Shown: positions 1 through 12,787, counted from the stretch's first letter. The stretch is DNA of 64,000 bases from Endomychus coccineus (GCA_958510875.1 OY294067.1:258293736-258357735), one strand, 5' to 3'. The notes: generated from the letters alone by a model not told the origin. Numbers and translations are program-made.

Positions 1-115
1 GTTGGACGCAATAAAATAAACAGCTCGCATTAATGGTTTTGCGGTAGATCAAATAACAACATTAGTTAACCGCAAACAACAACAATTAAATTATTACAAT
101 AAACCATAAAGTATT

Positions 116-367
116 CAGGGCTGGATTTAGAGTGGTGGGAGCCTGTGAGCACAAGTTTGGTGGGGGCCCCTATGGTAGACAGTAATTATATTATTCTGCA
201 TAAAATTACGCAAAAATTGTGAATTTATTACTATATTAACAAAATCATCTCATCATTTTTGTTGAAAGCCAATTTTTTTTCTCAATATATTATACTTGGT
301 GGGGGCCCCTTCTTGGTGGGGGCCTGTGGGCGGTCGCCCATTCTGCCCACTCCTAAATCCGGCCCTG
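116..367. mobile_element. hAT-like MITE, 252 bp
   Basis: The left end reads cagggctggatttag and the right end, reverse-complemented, reads cagggccggatttagg, giving imperfect terminal inverted repeats of about 23 bp. The 8 bp flanks are aaagtatt and aaagtgct (6 of 8 identical), which fits the 8 bp target duplication of hAT elements after decay. Both ends carry gggggcccc blocks internally. There is no coding capacity, so it is a non-autonomous copy. The family is inferred from end sequence and duplication length only. Confidence 0.7.
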
Positions 368-390
368 AAAGTGCTAGTACATAGTACATA

Positions 391-800
391 AAACAGATGT
401 ATCAACAAAATTCATTTCTCTGACGTATTTTGGTTCCGTAATAAAAAATATTGCTAACATTTTATCAAACCATAATTTCAAAATCAGTTTCAAACCACAA
501 ACTGAACTCCGTCATCTTTTATGTAATACAAAAGACAAAATCAATAAATATAATATACCGGGAGTTTATAAGCTAATTTGCCCAGACTGTGATACTTTTA
601 TATAGGTAGAACTTGTAATTTTAAACTTATATACCAAGAACATTTCCGTTCTTTCAGACTCAATTAAACCGACTTTATCTTTGCTAACCATTTCTTACCA
701 ACAGGTCCTAATTCAGATAGCCTAAGCATTTCACATAATCAAGCCAAAGGTTTCAAATTAAATACATTAAAATCAATAGAGAACTATAATCTTCTATAAC
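391..800 (+). pseudogene. Penelope-like element, GIY-YIG endonuclease fragment
   Basis: Degenerate C-terminal end of a Penelope-like retroelement protein. The translation contains a linker (LTYFGSVIKNIANILS then NFKISF), the GIY-type motif PGVYKLICPDCDTF and, after a +1 shift, YIGRTCNFKL followed by QEHFRSF. These are the two signature strands and the following helix of the GIY-YIG nuclease used by PLEs to nick target DNA. Downstream, FKLNTLKSIENYN matches the C-terminal helix region typical of PLE endonucleases. Stop codons and frameshifts show it is dead. It begins just after the MITE at 116-367. Confidence 0.8.
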
Positions 801-1848
801 AGTATCCTAAATGATCAGTTAGACTGTTATACCTATACCAAAGTGATATTTTTCTTTTTCTTTCAAAGTACTTTCAGAATAATTCTTAGATCATCCCTTA
901 CTCGTAATTGTAATCTCAACCCTATTGCACTTTAGTTCCTATATTTATAATAATAATATAATTGAACTGTTCATTGTTTAAATTATAATTTTGCATCTGT
1001 GTGACAATGGTATTTCGGTGTTGAAATTATAGTAACGTGTTCATGTTATTAATACAAGTGGGATAAAAACAAAGTAATTGTTCTTTCATTCACTCAAAAT
1101 TACCTTTACCTGATTTATTGTATGTATTGATCCAATGTTTCACACGTATTTCATTTTATACATTTATATGTCAAGTATTCATATCTATATTTCCAACGAA
1201 ACAAGTACTTCTGTATTCACCGTTTTGTTTCAACTTTTATTCATATTTCACATAAGATTCTATAACATTTTCTTCCATATTCGTGGTCAGATCAGCCAGT
1301 TGTACTGACATCCAAAAATGGATTTGGTATCTATTGTCAACTTCAGAATCCAGTTCTGGAAAGTAACTTGATAGTTTCACTTTCAAATTAGGCAAGAAAT
1401 GTGAGAACATACTACCAACGATTGGTCCGTTGCAATTTCTTCGAAAATTTTTTGAACGCTAGGGAAAGAATCATACAGAATCATACTTTGCAAAGACGCT
1501 TACCACAAACGAAGAATCCTTTGATTTTATCCTTGGCCATTCCACTATTATTTTCTATCCCTTGGAGACTTTCGTTTAAGATATTTGAATAGTTAGAAAG
1601 AACAGCGGGAATTGCTAATGTCAATAGCCAAACAGGGTCTTAAAAATAATTCCCATATTCAGATTTAGCATCTTGAAAAAACAATTCAGCTTTTAGTTCC
1701 AGAACTCGTGTCAATACTTTTCCTTTTGATCGTCACCTGACTTCTGTGTGATAACGGATATTTTGATGGATCGGAATCATGTTTTCATAAATAATTCTAA
1801 ATAGCCTCCAATAGAAAGGAAATTGAAATCACTAACATATCTTTGTTA
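801..1848. other. no recognisable gene
   Basis: AT-rich sequence with only short chance frames. No repeat or RNA gene was recognised. Confidence 0.5.
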
Positions 1849-1921
1849 CGGTCCTGGGGGGTCGCTAGACATTTTTTACTTGTTAAGGGGTCACATGTGT
1901 AAGAAGGTTGAATAACCCTGC
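1849..1921. mobile_element. hAT-like terminal fragment
   Basis: The stretch ggggtcgctagacatttttt, then ttaaggggtcacatgtg, then aagaaggttgaataaccctg resembles the 3' end of hAT transposons of the type ending in aaaaggttgagaaccactg. Only this one end is visible; no partner end or transposase was seen. Confidence 0.4.
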
Positions 1922-3395
1922 ATTAGTCTATTATACTTTGTCAAATGTTTATACTGCAAATTAATTCAGTGAGCTCTTTATTTTCAATGCGATGAAAACG
2001 AAAATATTCATCGACTTTGACCGATACAGCATGGAGTTCTCCATTGATCATGTTTTGCACTCTCCGTCTAGGCATAAGTTGGTCATGTGTCACTACGGTC
2101 ACGTGGTCGAAATGATGGCCTGATATTAAAGTAGGTTACGGTACCATATACACAAGGTTGTGATAAGTGTTTGTGTTGACGAATGAGCGAACATGTACCG
2201 GTGGAAAGAACTTCCAATCATCAAAATAACTTCTAAGAAACTTTTAAGATACAAATGATGCAAATATCGCCAAGGATCTGAGGTACAGATGCCATTGTAC
2301 CAAGGAATGAATTCATTAACTGACCATTTTCAGGTTGGGAATAAATTGATTTCAGGTCAAACCTGTTAATCCATGCTCAGAAAGTTGGATTTTATACTTT
2401 ATCACCCTGTATCTATAAATTAAATGAATCCTGCGAATGAAAATTTCAAAAGGAATTATACAAATGTGACGTTGACATTAGGTATATTTAAAATGACTAA
2501 GATTGTACAGAATTTGAAATGTAGAACAGCTTTTCGCTGAGCCTTTCAAATTAGTTTATGACGTTCCATATTTTACTTCAAACCTTCAGTTTGTATCTCT
2601 CTTAATTCCGAATGCGATAAGACGGCAACCGGTGTTCTTCCGGCCATATATTCACTCAAGTGAGTTTCCTTAACCGATTATATCCTCCCGAATGTCACGA
2701 AACGGTTCTTTGAGTCACGAGAGCGGCGATACCTGTGCGTTTGCAATGATAGTCAGATAAAGATATAGTTTAGTGATTATTTCTCCAACGTTGAAGCCTT
2801 TGTTACAAATAAATGCTTGTCAAAGAAGTTTTATTCCACGCTTCATCACATTTTTTAAGAATGGTCTTGTTTGTTATATACAAGAACGAATCGCTTGAAG
2901 TTTCTGAATTATTGTATCTTCAGAACAATTTCAAGAATCTGTCAGTCAGTGGTACATATTTGAGACTTTTACGAAATAATTGAGACGTGCTCTAATAAAA
3001 TGCTTCTTTGCTTCGTCACAAAGTGCCACACCACGAAAATAATTAAATAACTAATTAAAAACAAACTGATGTTTCTTATTAGAATTCGACACATACATCA
3101 TAATAATTATAAGGTTTGTCTAGATCAAACAACGCTCAAGTACTCTGAGTGAAACTTTCGACTGCACGTCAATTGCCATTTGGATCAACAAGTGTAAAGC
3201 TTATAATTTTGATTTAGTCAGAGTAATCTACAATTCAATGTTATCTTCCAAACAGAAATAATATATCGTTACGGATACTTCTGTTTCGAGTGTTGTAGCG
3301 GTATTCCCCAATGCCTAGTACTGTGTCCGGAGTTATTGCTTATTTCCTCTCCACAACTGTGCAGATGATGGTTCCCCTTCATACCGCTTCTTCAC
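1922..3395. other. no recognisable gene
   Basis: AT-rich non-coding sequence. A slightly GC-richer patch near 2610-2750 has no readable long frame. Confidence 0.45.
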
Positions 3396-3600
3396 TTAGC
3401 ACATTCACTGCCACGTATCTCGTCGTATGATGTGATTACGCGGACATCAGTGTCCGCACTGGCCCTGATGGATTTTTCATCACACAGCGCCAGGGCCGAT
3501 AAAATTTTTATGATTTTCCGCGCCACAGTGTGTTCGCTCTGGCTCCTACAGTATAACTTTTTTGAAATTCTTTCCACACGCCACAGCGGTTAAAGTAGCA
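3396..3600. mobile_element. possible piggyBac-like MITE
   Basis: Begins ttagcacattcactgccacg, close to the TTAA-flanked ends of piggyBac-type elements, and closes near gccacagcggttaa. Inside are two hairpins: gcggaca/tgtccgc at about 3439 and a wider ggccctg/cagggcc pair. GC content is higher than in the flanks. The right-hand inverted repeat is poor, so the assignment is tentative. Confidence 0.25.
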
Positions 3601-3787
3601 CAAATGGTCCATATAATACAAACGCTTTCCATTGAAGAAACATTGCATGTAGCATGTAGCACCAAAGCGGACAATGATTTATAAAACTTCCACAAAAACA
3701 AATTGTCTCCTAGCGAATAATAATTATTGAATATGGTGGACGCCGCTTCCCATCATGTTGCAGTAAAGCAATTACATACAGGACGCC

Positions 3788-4340
3788 GGTGTCAGCTCTG
3801 ACTAGAGCCCCTATATCATCCATTGAATCCAAATGAGCAGCACAGAGACATGTCTGATAATCTAGTAGAGTCTGATACAATCAAAACTCAAGCTTGTATT
3901 TTCTCCTGAAAGGCGGATTCCACAATCCCTGATATGATGATGTCTCTCAGATTCTTTTCGGAAGAGAGCTATTCAACTGGTTAGTCATGTCTCACTAATT
4001 CATTGATCTCTTTTAAATGATCAATTTGTATATAGATATTCCACATCTCGTCTGTTATGTCATCACGAGAGATTCCAGGTGGACAGAATAAAGGAGGTCA
4101 AGCTGGTAACCCATTCAGCTTGTGGCCTGTCGAACTCTTCTTACCACACTTCATTCCTCTATAGACTGTTGAGCTTGTGAAATTCTTCACCTAGTGAGGC
4201 TTTGCTGATGCCTATTAGTTCCAAATATTCAAGAAAAATTCCAATCCCTGCTTCCTCTCACAACATTTCACCACTGGCTCACTCGACGGTCTACAAACTT
4301 TATAGACTTACGTCTCATTTAGTCATGTATGAAAGAACTG
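3788..4340 (+). pseudogene. LINE reverse transcriptase C-terminal relic (family A)
   Basis: Decayed copy of a jockey/CR1-like LINE whose other copies lie at 36.5, 38.1 and 59.9 kb. The start parallels the 60.2 kb copy base by base (tctagtagagt, aaaactcaagcttg, aggcgga, cacaatccct), then jumps across a deletion to the C-terminal part (GGQNKGGQAGNPFSL, the equivalent of the RRARAGHPF motif of this LINE type, and a SQH..TGSLDGLQTL ending). Many stops and frameshifts. Orientation is opposite to the other three family A copies. Confidence 0.65.
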
Positions 4341-5080
4341 CGATTAGAACGACAACATTGAAGATAATTGAATAGTCTCTTAAGCAAACTAAAATCTAAT
4401 TCTTGGGAGGTTCTACATAAAGTGACCTTGATAAAACGAGTAAAATGTTATTTACGAATAGGTAATTCAATTTTGACAACCCGGATAGTGTTATCCTTGA
4501 TCTTGGCCTAAGCTGGGAGGTACACATTGACACCACGCTTTAAGTATTTCTGGAAATGTCTTTCTTGTCCAAAATTTTGTCAACTGCTTGCTCGAAGATG
4601 CGATACGCATGGCCTATTTTGCCATCATTGAATGACTCTTATGATTAGCTGTGACGTGCTGGAGTCACATGTCACATGCCAAAAGGTTATTTGATTTGAA
4701 TGAGGAAGTAATTAGAATATTGCTCAAGGAATGTTGAGCGATGCTGTTAAAAATACCTACACTGAGTTGAATATTCAACTTCTCCATCACTATTAAATTC
4801 TATAATGTTTGTTGCATGTCAAATTGAACAATACTACTATGACATTTTAAAAACCAGTTACGAGTACATATGTATAACACTAGACATCATAATTTAATTC
4901 ACATGTATTTTCAGAGACTCTAATCAAGAATTCTTCAATTTCCAATACACGAATGATGAAAGCTCTATATCTATTTAATAGTTTTTGATTATATAAGACT
5001 TTTAATGGTGTATCTTTAAACATAGTTAGGAACTCTAGGTCGAACAATCCCAGAGAGCTGTTTCGTTTTGCCATAACCTT
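4341..5080. other. no recognisable gene
   Basis: AT-rich. Frames on the minus strand from 4880 into the hairpin at 5113 are open but match nothing I know. Confidence 0.45.
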
Positions 5081-5112
5081 AACAGTGGAATGGGTGGGAC
5101 GATGAAGACAAT

Positions 5113-5321
5113 ATTCAACCATCTCCACCAAAGGTACAAAAAACCCCATTTGAGAATGCTGAAGCACCAAGTGATCCAAACGGCATCTTCAAGAAGATGC
5201 ATTGCATCATGAATAATTCTTCCAGTAGGACATATATCATCTGGCAGATGGCGGTTGGATCACTTGGTGCCTCAGCATCTCCAAATGGAGTCTTCAATAC
5301 CTCTGGTGGAGATGGTCGAAT
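5113..5321. repeat. imperfect inverted repeat, about 70 bp arms
   Basis: Left arm 5113-5184 and right arm 5251-5321 are reverse complements at roughly 85 percent identity, separated by about 66 bp. Both carry ggatcacttggtgc and ggtggagatggt-type blocks. Both strands stay open across it: the + strand reads FENAEAPSDPNGIF in the left arm and SLGASASPNGVF in the right; the minus strand reads the mirror version. The + frame (about 5086-5343) has no ATG at its head and ends in TAG at 5341, one base before the hammerhead motif. I do not recognise the peptide. Confidence 0.75.
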
Positions 5322-5341
5322 AGTGATTTCATCGTCCTACT

Positions 5342-5389
5342 AGTTCCACTGATGAGCTTATGAGCAGAGCGAAACAGCTTTCTAGAACT
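5342..5389 (+). ncRNA. hammerhead ribozyme motif, core intact (Penelope type)
   Basis: The core is complete: CUGAUGA at 5349-5355, a short stem II GCU/AGC (5356-5358 with 5368-5370), GAAA at 5371-5374, and a short stem III region ACAGCUUUC ending at the predicted cut site after C5382 (a permitted NUH triplet). Stem I is AGUUC (5342-5346) with GAACU (5385-5389). The layout, a minimal type I hammerhead with a tiny stem III, is the kind known from Penelope-like retroelements. It matches the copy at 54,042-54,088, and downstream sequence is also similar there. Stem II has only 3 pairs, so activity may be weak. Confidence 0.75.
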
Positions 5390-5904
5390 GATAGACGTGT
5401 TATCACTGTTCGACCTAGAGCAACCTGAACTCTGTATATTGGCTACTAACATGAAAATGTGTTTGTTATTCATTCAATGCAGTATATCTTTGAGACCTTC
5501 ATCGATTTTCATTTCTATTTTTCTTGGCGTAAATTTCTAACAAATGTAAACTTCCAGCATAACATTCCCCCGTATCTTGTAAAAGTGGCAATGTAACCTT
5601 GCTTAAATTTCTTATTTGGACATTTTCTCTGAAGTAGGATAAATTACGTTTAATATTTTTGGTTCCTCTAGCAATTGTCAGTAGAGTTACTTATATTTCG
5701 ACAGTTATCATTCAGTAGCATTGCTACTTACTCGTTCTTTTAGTGAAGATATTAGTTGAAAATACATGTTGTATAAACATAAACTAATGCAAGCCGATTT
5801 TCATACATAACTAAGCAAATTCCTCCTTAATAACGATAGGGATAGGATATGGCTTTAATATCGAAAAATTGAGGGATCATTTATAGAAACCAATTTTCAT
5901 ATGA
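5390..5904. other. Penelope pLTR-like tail, then unassigned
   Basis: To about 5440 the sequence follows that seen after the hammerhead at 54,089 (a tatcactgttcgacctagag / tattactgatcgatctagac pair), so it is probably Penelope pseudo-LTR. The rest is AT-rich with nothing recognised. Confidence 0.4.
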
Positions 5905-6129
5905 AAGAGAAAGGTATTTGCGAGAGGAGAGAGGGAATGTGTACGTACTGTAATTAAAAAGGATGAATGTAGGAATGGACATTTTATCAAATCTGTGAAG
6001 TTTCTAAAGGGTGGAAAAGTTCCGCACAAAATTAGATCCGCAAATATAGATATTACAGGATATGTCACGACAGATATTTGTAGAGAAGCTTTGAACAAAT
6101 ATTTATTTAAGCTGAATATTCGTTATTAA
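5905..6129 (+). other. unrecognised 74-codon open frame
   Basis: An uninterrupted frame from a stop at 5902 to TAA at 6127, with no ATG at its head. The peptide is lysine/arginine rich (KKDECRNGHFIKSVKFLKGG, then ITGYVTTDICREALNKYLFK) and its composition looks more protein-like than neighbouring chance frames. It could be a fragment of a mobile-element protein or an exon. I do not recognise a family. Confidence 0.2.
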
Positions 6130-9100
6130 TATAGGAGATCCTTAAACAACAATATTCAACTTGTAAAGTTGTGTGATGATGAACATAATGTTTTTGTTTC
6201 CAGCATATGTTCAATCCCAAGCTTCTTTATGAAATATGTTCATCAAACTCATCTCTGTTCGGCGGCTTACTGCCTAAGTGACCAAGTCAAGAATAACTCA
6301 TTTTCGTTTTTATTGACAAAATCACTTAAAACCATTTCTTCTATCAGTTGAAAAATAGATCAAGTTACAAAGTAAACGGTTACTATCTAATAAGCCTATT
6401 AATGTCCAAGTTTAAATATGAAGATAGGCTTCTGCAAAAATTAGTAAGTCGACTTTTTTCGGTAGGTCCTATGAAATTTGTCTGGCGCCTTCGGTATTTA
6501 GTCAACTCATCTTAAGTAGCTGCTGAATGTGGAAGAAATAATTGTGTGCTTTTTTCGTGTTCAGTTCAGTGCAAATAATATAAAAAGAGCACTCCTCTGG
6601 AACATATGTTACGATTTCATCAGGTCCCAAAAAATTTTTTCCGTCCAATTGCAACACAATATAAAGACATACGGTGATTTTATTCAACTCACTAAGTTAT
6701 TGTTACACACTGTAAAGTCGCATATACTATATTTAACCGTCACTTGATTATTTTTTATATATCACTTGTCACTAACGTTCACGGTGAACTGTCACTCTCA
6801 CAGATTTCTATGTTGACTGTCTAGATCCTGATTGTACTGCACTAGTCCAACTCCTGATTGAAACTCTGCCATGAGAACTCTAACGATGTATTCGGTATTA
6901 TTACTGCGAAACTTGTAAGGTTTTGTAGTGAGTAGCCACTGTAAGGTTTTGAAGTGACCTTTTGTTTTCAATGATCCCAACTAGCTCACTAGGATATCAT
7001 ACACTAAGGGCTCTTCGTGATACGCCACCTTAGATTCTTGATTGAGCGGATTAATCTGAGCGCCAACAGCTTTTGCAAAAAATAAGTTAAGTTAGAATCC
7101 TCAATCAACAATTTCTGGCATTACGAGGTGGATGAATGTTGATAATTATATCAGAGGAATGAAGACAAGTTTCAACTTCACAATTTGGTTTCAATCCTCT
7201 GGGAATTATATTTTGAACAAAATTAGTTTGATTAAAGACAGACTTATTTTAGAAATTAACAAAGTTCAATACTGAAAAATTGAAAGTGAAACAAACAATA
7301 ATTATTAATAATCTGATTACTTAAATTGAAATTATTATTTTCAAAATAGAATATAATTTTTGAACCAAGGTTCAAATATGAGAAAGTAGATTGCAGATGG
7401 AAACAAAATTAGTTAGAGAACATGAACAATCAATTATGAAAATTTGGTTACTCTATCTAAGAAAAATGTTACCGTCCTTTGAACTTGGATGAGCTTGGAA
7501 GAAGTGCTCTGCCAGAAATTTCTCTCTACAATTCGAGCAAGCTGAAGTGATCTGGTGTGAACACGTAGATGAGTCGATTCTTATTTCATCAAAAATATCA
7601 TCGATCAGGGGATATACACATCTACAACTAGGTTTAGACAGTATTAGATATAAAATTAGGTATTCACTGTCGACAATAATCTTTCAATAAAGGAAATTTA
7701 TATCAGAAAAGAAGAACTATTTGAAAACAACTCACCCAACGCAACTCATTACCCAAACGGTCGTTCTCAATTTTCGTTTTCTCGTCAATTTCCAGCAATT
7801 AATAGACAAATCAACGTATAACGTCACAATTTAAATCACCATTACCCATCTTATAGTGATTCAATCTTTAAAGTAATTGGTGCCCACCGATTATCACCGA
7901 TAATATATAGGTGACGTCATATTTGATTGATTTGTTTTTGCTAATGAGACAAAAACGCATTTAATCGGTGAATCAAATATTTCTTTCGACATTTGGAAAT
8001 GTGTGTCGATCATTTGCGACTAGGTGGGAGATCTGAGGTATTGTTCTGCAGCTTCCGAAGAATCCTTTGTGGTTCTCTCAGCAATCTAAAGGAACATCGA
8101 GTTTTTGATGCCAACTTTCAAAAAATCAAATGTAAATAAATGATGAATAATAATGATTCTATAAGCGATGTCAGGTGATGAATGTACTATCCTCGAGTAT
8201 CTCATTATTGGAAGCTGGTCAAAATATCCTCAAATTACCTTGTTACTTTGTTTTAATTCTTGTAATTTATTAACTTCCTACTACTGACTCTCTCCACTGT
8301 CAACCTCACAGCGCTCCTCTGGTAGTGCGTGTCCCCACGGCTTCCAGCAAATAAACGGAATTTGCAATCAGCCAATTAACCTTAACTTTCAACTACTTTA
8401 TTCATTATTATGATATGCTGCCACCACCTACTTATTAGAGAGGTTAAGCAGGAAACCTCCAGTACTATCAATGCTTATCACTTTATAGGTAAACTTTGGG
8501 TTGTTTCGTTTATTAAATCAAACCAATCGACTTTTGACCAGGATTTATTATTAATAATTTTTGGTATGACGAATATAATTATATGGATATTTAGAGAATA
8601 TTACAACTAAACTAAATGGTTACTAACCCTTAACAAAAGGAATAGTGATTTCCCTTACAACCCTTTACCACATTAATACTCTACTCAGCGGAAATTATGC
8701 AGTACCAGTTCAACCCAAACAGTTGTAATTATCTAGATCTAAGACTTACCCCCCTTGTTGTTCAACCTTCCCCTAACACTCACTACTTTTAATTCACCGG
8801 ACGAGTCGGTGCCAATGATGTAGGAACGAACTTATTTATTTAACGATGATAACACATCGGAGTCCCCGGCTGTCCTCTGAACTGAACTACTTATCAATTC
8901 AATTTAACTACCACATTACACCGTAATCACCAAATTTTATCTTTTTGAGAAAGGAATGAATTTCTTCGGCTTTAATAATACGCGACTTGATTATGGACCG
9001 GCCCGAACTGCCTTCTTCTCTCTTGAAGAAAGAGTTTTATCAAAACAGCACAGCCTCTATACTCCCTTACTTCTCAACCTGATTTTACCTTTATTCCCAG

Positions 9101-10539
9101 CTCCCTGTTTTCGCTGATGTTATATTTTTTATTGATAACACTTTTGTATGAGTACAGAGTATCGGTTCATATCTTCGGCCGCAAAGGACTTTCATTATTT
9201 CAATCCATACTAATAGTACCGCCTTAACTCGATAAGATTATCGCACATACAACAGGCTACCTTAACAATGAGAAGCTACGATTTCCCTGATTCCGATTTA
9301 TTACACTGAAAAAATCTGATAATGCAATGAATTTAATTTTTAATGTCATACCTTGTACCCTTCGCAGTATGGAATTAACAAGAGCTCACATCATTTGCTA
9401 ACTTAATTACACCCCTTACAGCTCTTTTTCCAGAGCGGTTAGTTCATTCTATGCGAGATAAGAACTAGATCACGATTGTGCAAATTTCATGAAAAGAGCC
9501 GCAAATAATTCAGAAGCTTCATAATGTTCTCTTTTTGCTACGTGTACAGCAATCTAACGTGTAATTTAATTGTGTGATTTTCAAGTACAGATCTGTCTCC
9601 TTAAACAATTCCAAATGACAATTTAATGCCGTCACAAACAACTTGACAACTTACGAAGTTACCCACTTGGTATGCTAAATACAGGATCTCCACGTCATCA
9701 CTCATTGTTTTCCTTTTCACAGAAACTGACATAGTTACTTGTTTGATCAAATTTAAGCTTGCTTGTAGGGAAGACATCATTACAGTTACATGAGTTGAGA
9801 AGTAAGGAAAACATACCACTAAGATTCAAAATTATTAATTAATTCTTTCATGAAGAAAGTTGTGAAGTAACTATTATAGCAATAATAGATCAAATATTAT
9901 TTGAAGAATCTTATCGATCCCTTATGTCTACTATTTAATCTCAAGTTGAATGGAAAATTCGACCTTTCCAAAGAAAAATCAATCTAGCCTACTTCAGGAA
10001 TGGTCTTGTATCCGTCATTTGTCCTCTCTAATGAGGGCAAATTGGCTAATTGTTTACCGTCAAAAATTTAACCCACTCAAGATAAAGTTTGTTTTTGACA
10101 ATTCTCTGAACTTTAAAATTAAATTGAAGACTTTCACTCGCATGATTCTACACCATCTTGTTGTAACAGGATCAGGTGAAACTAAAATATTTGGAATGTG
10201 ATTCTCCCAGGAGCTTCAGCTTATAATATCAACTAGGGAAAACGTCTTGTTCCCTCCGTGACTATTCTAAATTCCCCAGATTATGCAAACTACTGTGTCC
10301 AAGCGAGAAAGAAACGTATGAAAAGGATAGATTCTTGGAGTGTGGAATTCCACATTCCGAGGACATTCTTATTTCTGGGGAGAGTGACTGGTGTGTTCAT
10401 TTGTTTCATATGAGACCGGGTAGCTGGATTTCAGTTAGTAGTTTTGCTTATATCATCAATCACAAATATGTGCACTGGAGAAGAGGTCATTTCGAAAAGT
10501 GCCTGCTAATATTCAATACTGGAGGTGTAGATTCACCAT
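6130..10539. other. no recognisable gene
   Basis: A 4.4 kb AT-rich stretch. A few GC-richer patches (near 7500, 8290-8350 and 8790-8880) do not hold long frames, RNA genes or element ends that I can name. Open frames here are short and lack family motifs. Confidence 0.4.
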
Positions 10540-11170
10540 ATTTCTCGATGTATGTCTGTCATATATTTGTAACGTTGGCAAGCAGGGGTAGACTGACGAA
10601 ATCCATGTTATTGGTCGTTCACGATTTTGATGCTCTCTTGAAATGAGATGAGCTCGATATTGATTGCTTTCCCCATCACTTTAGAGATGACAGGAAGTAG
10701 AGCAATGGATGTAATCATCAGGAAGAATCTTCCTTTCTTGTTTTTTTGGAATTGATTGGACTCTAGCTATCTGCCACCTAAGAGAAAATATTCCAACATC
10801 GTATTATAGGGTTCACAACTTGTGAAGAACTGGAGTTAATACTGGGGTACATATCTTGAGAACAATAGGCGGAATTCTGCAGTAAACATATCAGCAAAAA
10901 TGTTGGTATTTTCTTGTGATATTGTAGCCAGGAAGTCATCATCTTTGGTTGGGAGAGGGACTGGACATATTTGGTATGATTTGGAATAAATGCGAAGAGG
11001 CAGAGAAAAGTAGCTCTCATGTCTTGGGAGCTGTAGCTGCAGCTTCCAGACTTTGATGTTTCGGAAAACAACACTACTATGGAGAGCACTACAGTCTGAG
11101 CCTCTCGGATGTGCCTGGAGGAGTTCATCAAGGGCCATTCTTAGGATCCTGGAAATATATTCTCAGCCTC
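10540..11170 (-). pseudogene. LINE reverse transcriptase N-terminal fragment
   Basis: Minus-strand relic of a non-LTR retrotransposon. After several frameshifted pieces the reading SIALLPVISKVMGKAINIEL matches the first conserved block of LINE reverse transcriptases (RPISLLPVISKVMEK type), followed by a degenerate HGFRQSTPACQ that fits the next block (QYGFRKGRST type). The upstream frame (ALDELLQAHPRGSDC to FSRYVPQY) is plausibly the region between endonuclease and reverse transcriptase. No active-site block remains. Clade is probably jockey or CR1-like; I am unsure which. Confidence 0.6.
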
Positions 11171-12787
11171 TGGTGGTTGCAGCTAGATAAATAAACATTT
11201 ACGTACAAAAAAATCGATCAAAACAACGGAGTTTCATTATTTTGTATGTTTCATCAGATTGCAATACTCGAGAAACATTATGATGACGTCGTGTGGATAC
11301 TTCGTCATTAATATCTCGTCTCTACGATACACGTGGCTAACGAATCGATTGAGTACAATACCTTGGCAGAATATTGCGTACCTCCCAGTGTGCCATAAAA
11401 TAATCGTCATATGATGTGAAATCACTTTTCACAAATCCTACTTGTTGGTTTCTCATAGCTATCTCCGAAGCCGCAATAACTCATCCCCCTGGTCAATTTA
11501 ATACTCAACTCCATATTATGCATAACTAATGACTCCAGAATGACATACAAGAGAATGATTATGCAAGCGGGAAGGGAATAGTCTTCCACGCGATAAAGCA
11601 CCGACAACGGATAAATAATCGAGGCACAACACAAAGTTTTCAGATGAATCTCAACCATATATCATTTTGAGTCGCAGTGAAAGAAACCATGGAACAAGCC
11701 AACAGATTTAGCAAAGGAATAATATTTGGAAGCAAACCAGGAATCATAGTAAAATATAATTTGAAATACGTGCCAAAGTTTCTTAGAAACGTGTCTAAAT
11801 AGTAGCATTTTTTTTCCGGTCGTGGAGTCCATTACACTGACAATTTATTGATATTCTCGTCTAGCATGGTAATAATTCAGAACAAACTTCGACCATTCAT
11901 ACCGTAGAGGGAAAAGTTGCCTGTAATAATGTCAAGCCTTCAGACTCATGTATATACGAACTGAAAATTCTGTTCTTAATGATAGAAATTATTTATAACA
12001 ATCTGTTCAACTTATTCTTTTTAGATAGAATGTAAAATTTTATCAGCTTGTGAGATTTGACTGTGCTCAATCATGCATCGGCTTATTGTAGAAACTATAA
12101 TAATTGTTCTTTAATTTCCTTGAGGATTTTCAATCCAAGCAACAATTTGAATATTCCTTCAGCTTTTTGAATTAACTTATTCGAAAAGAAAACTTTCAGC
12201 TTTCCCGAATAAGAAATCCAGTGGATATGAAACTATAATACGTACTACTATGCAAAATATTGAAAAATATATATTAGAACTCAATTAACAACTCTACTGA
12301 GAACATTACAAGTGATTATTTAATAACTTTCACTACGTCTTCCACATACAAAACGATAACGAAATTGCTCTAAGGGGAAAGCGAAAAGATGAAATCATAT
12401 CTGGTCGCACTTACTGGAAAACTGAAAGCTTAGATCCTGAACGAATTCTTCTATCATCTGAGAAGATTAGACTTGGGGGCCTTTGAAAGACTTTGGTACC
12501 ATATGAACATCCTATGCAGATTGGAAGGTTGAACTCTTACGGTTATAGTAAAATTCGAGTAAATAGAGCGAATAATAATAATAAAACTTACCTAAAATGT
12601 GCATAATAAACGTAATGGAAATAGTAACTATAAATATAAAAAAAAATTATAGCTAAGATGACATATTATTGAATACCTAGGTACTATCGATTCAATAAAT
12701 AATAATAGTAATAATAAAACAAACACACAAACATTTTCATAAGAATCTGGAATTAATTTAGAATCATGACACTATTAATAAGAAATA
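11171..12787. other. no recognisable gene
   Basis: AT-rich non-coding sequence, with a short AAT-type simple repeat near 12,570-12,582. The next Penelope fragment starts at about 12,788. Confidence 0.45.

Noticed and set aside
10335..10646. + strand 103-codon frame
   Set aside because: Overlaps the minus-strand LINE RT relic at its 3' side and carries no motif; most likely the complement of decayed LINE sequence or chance.
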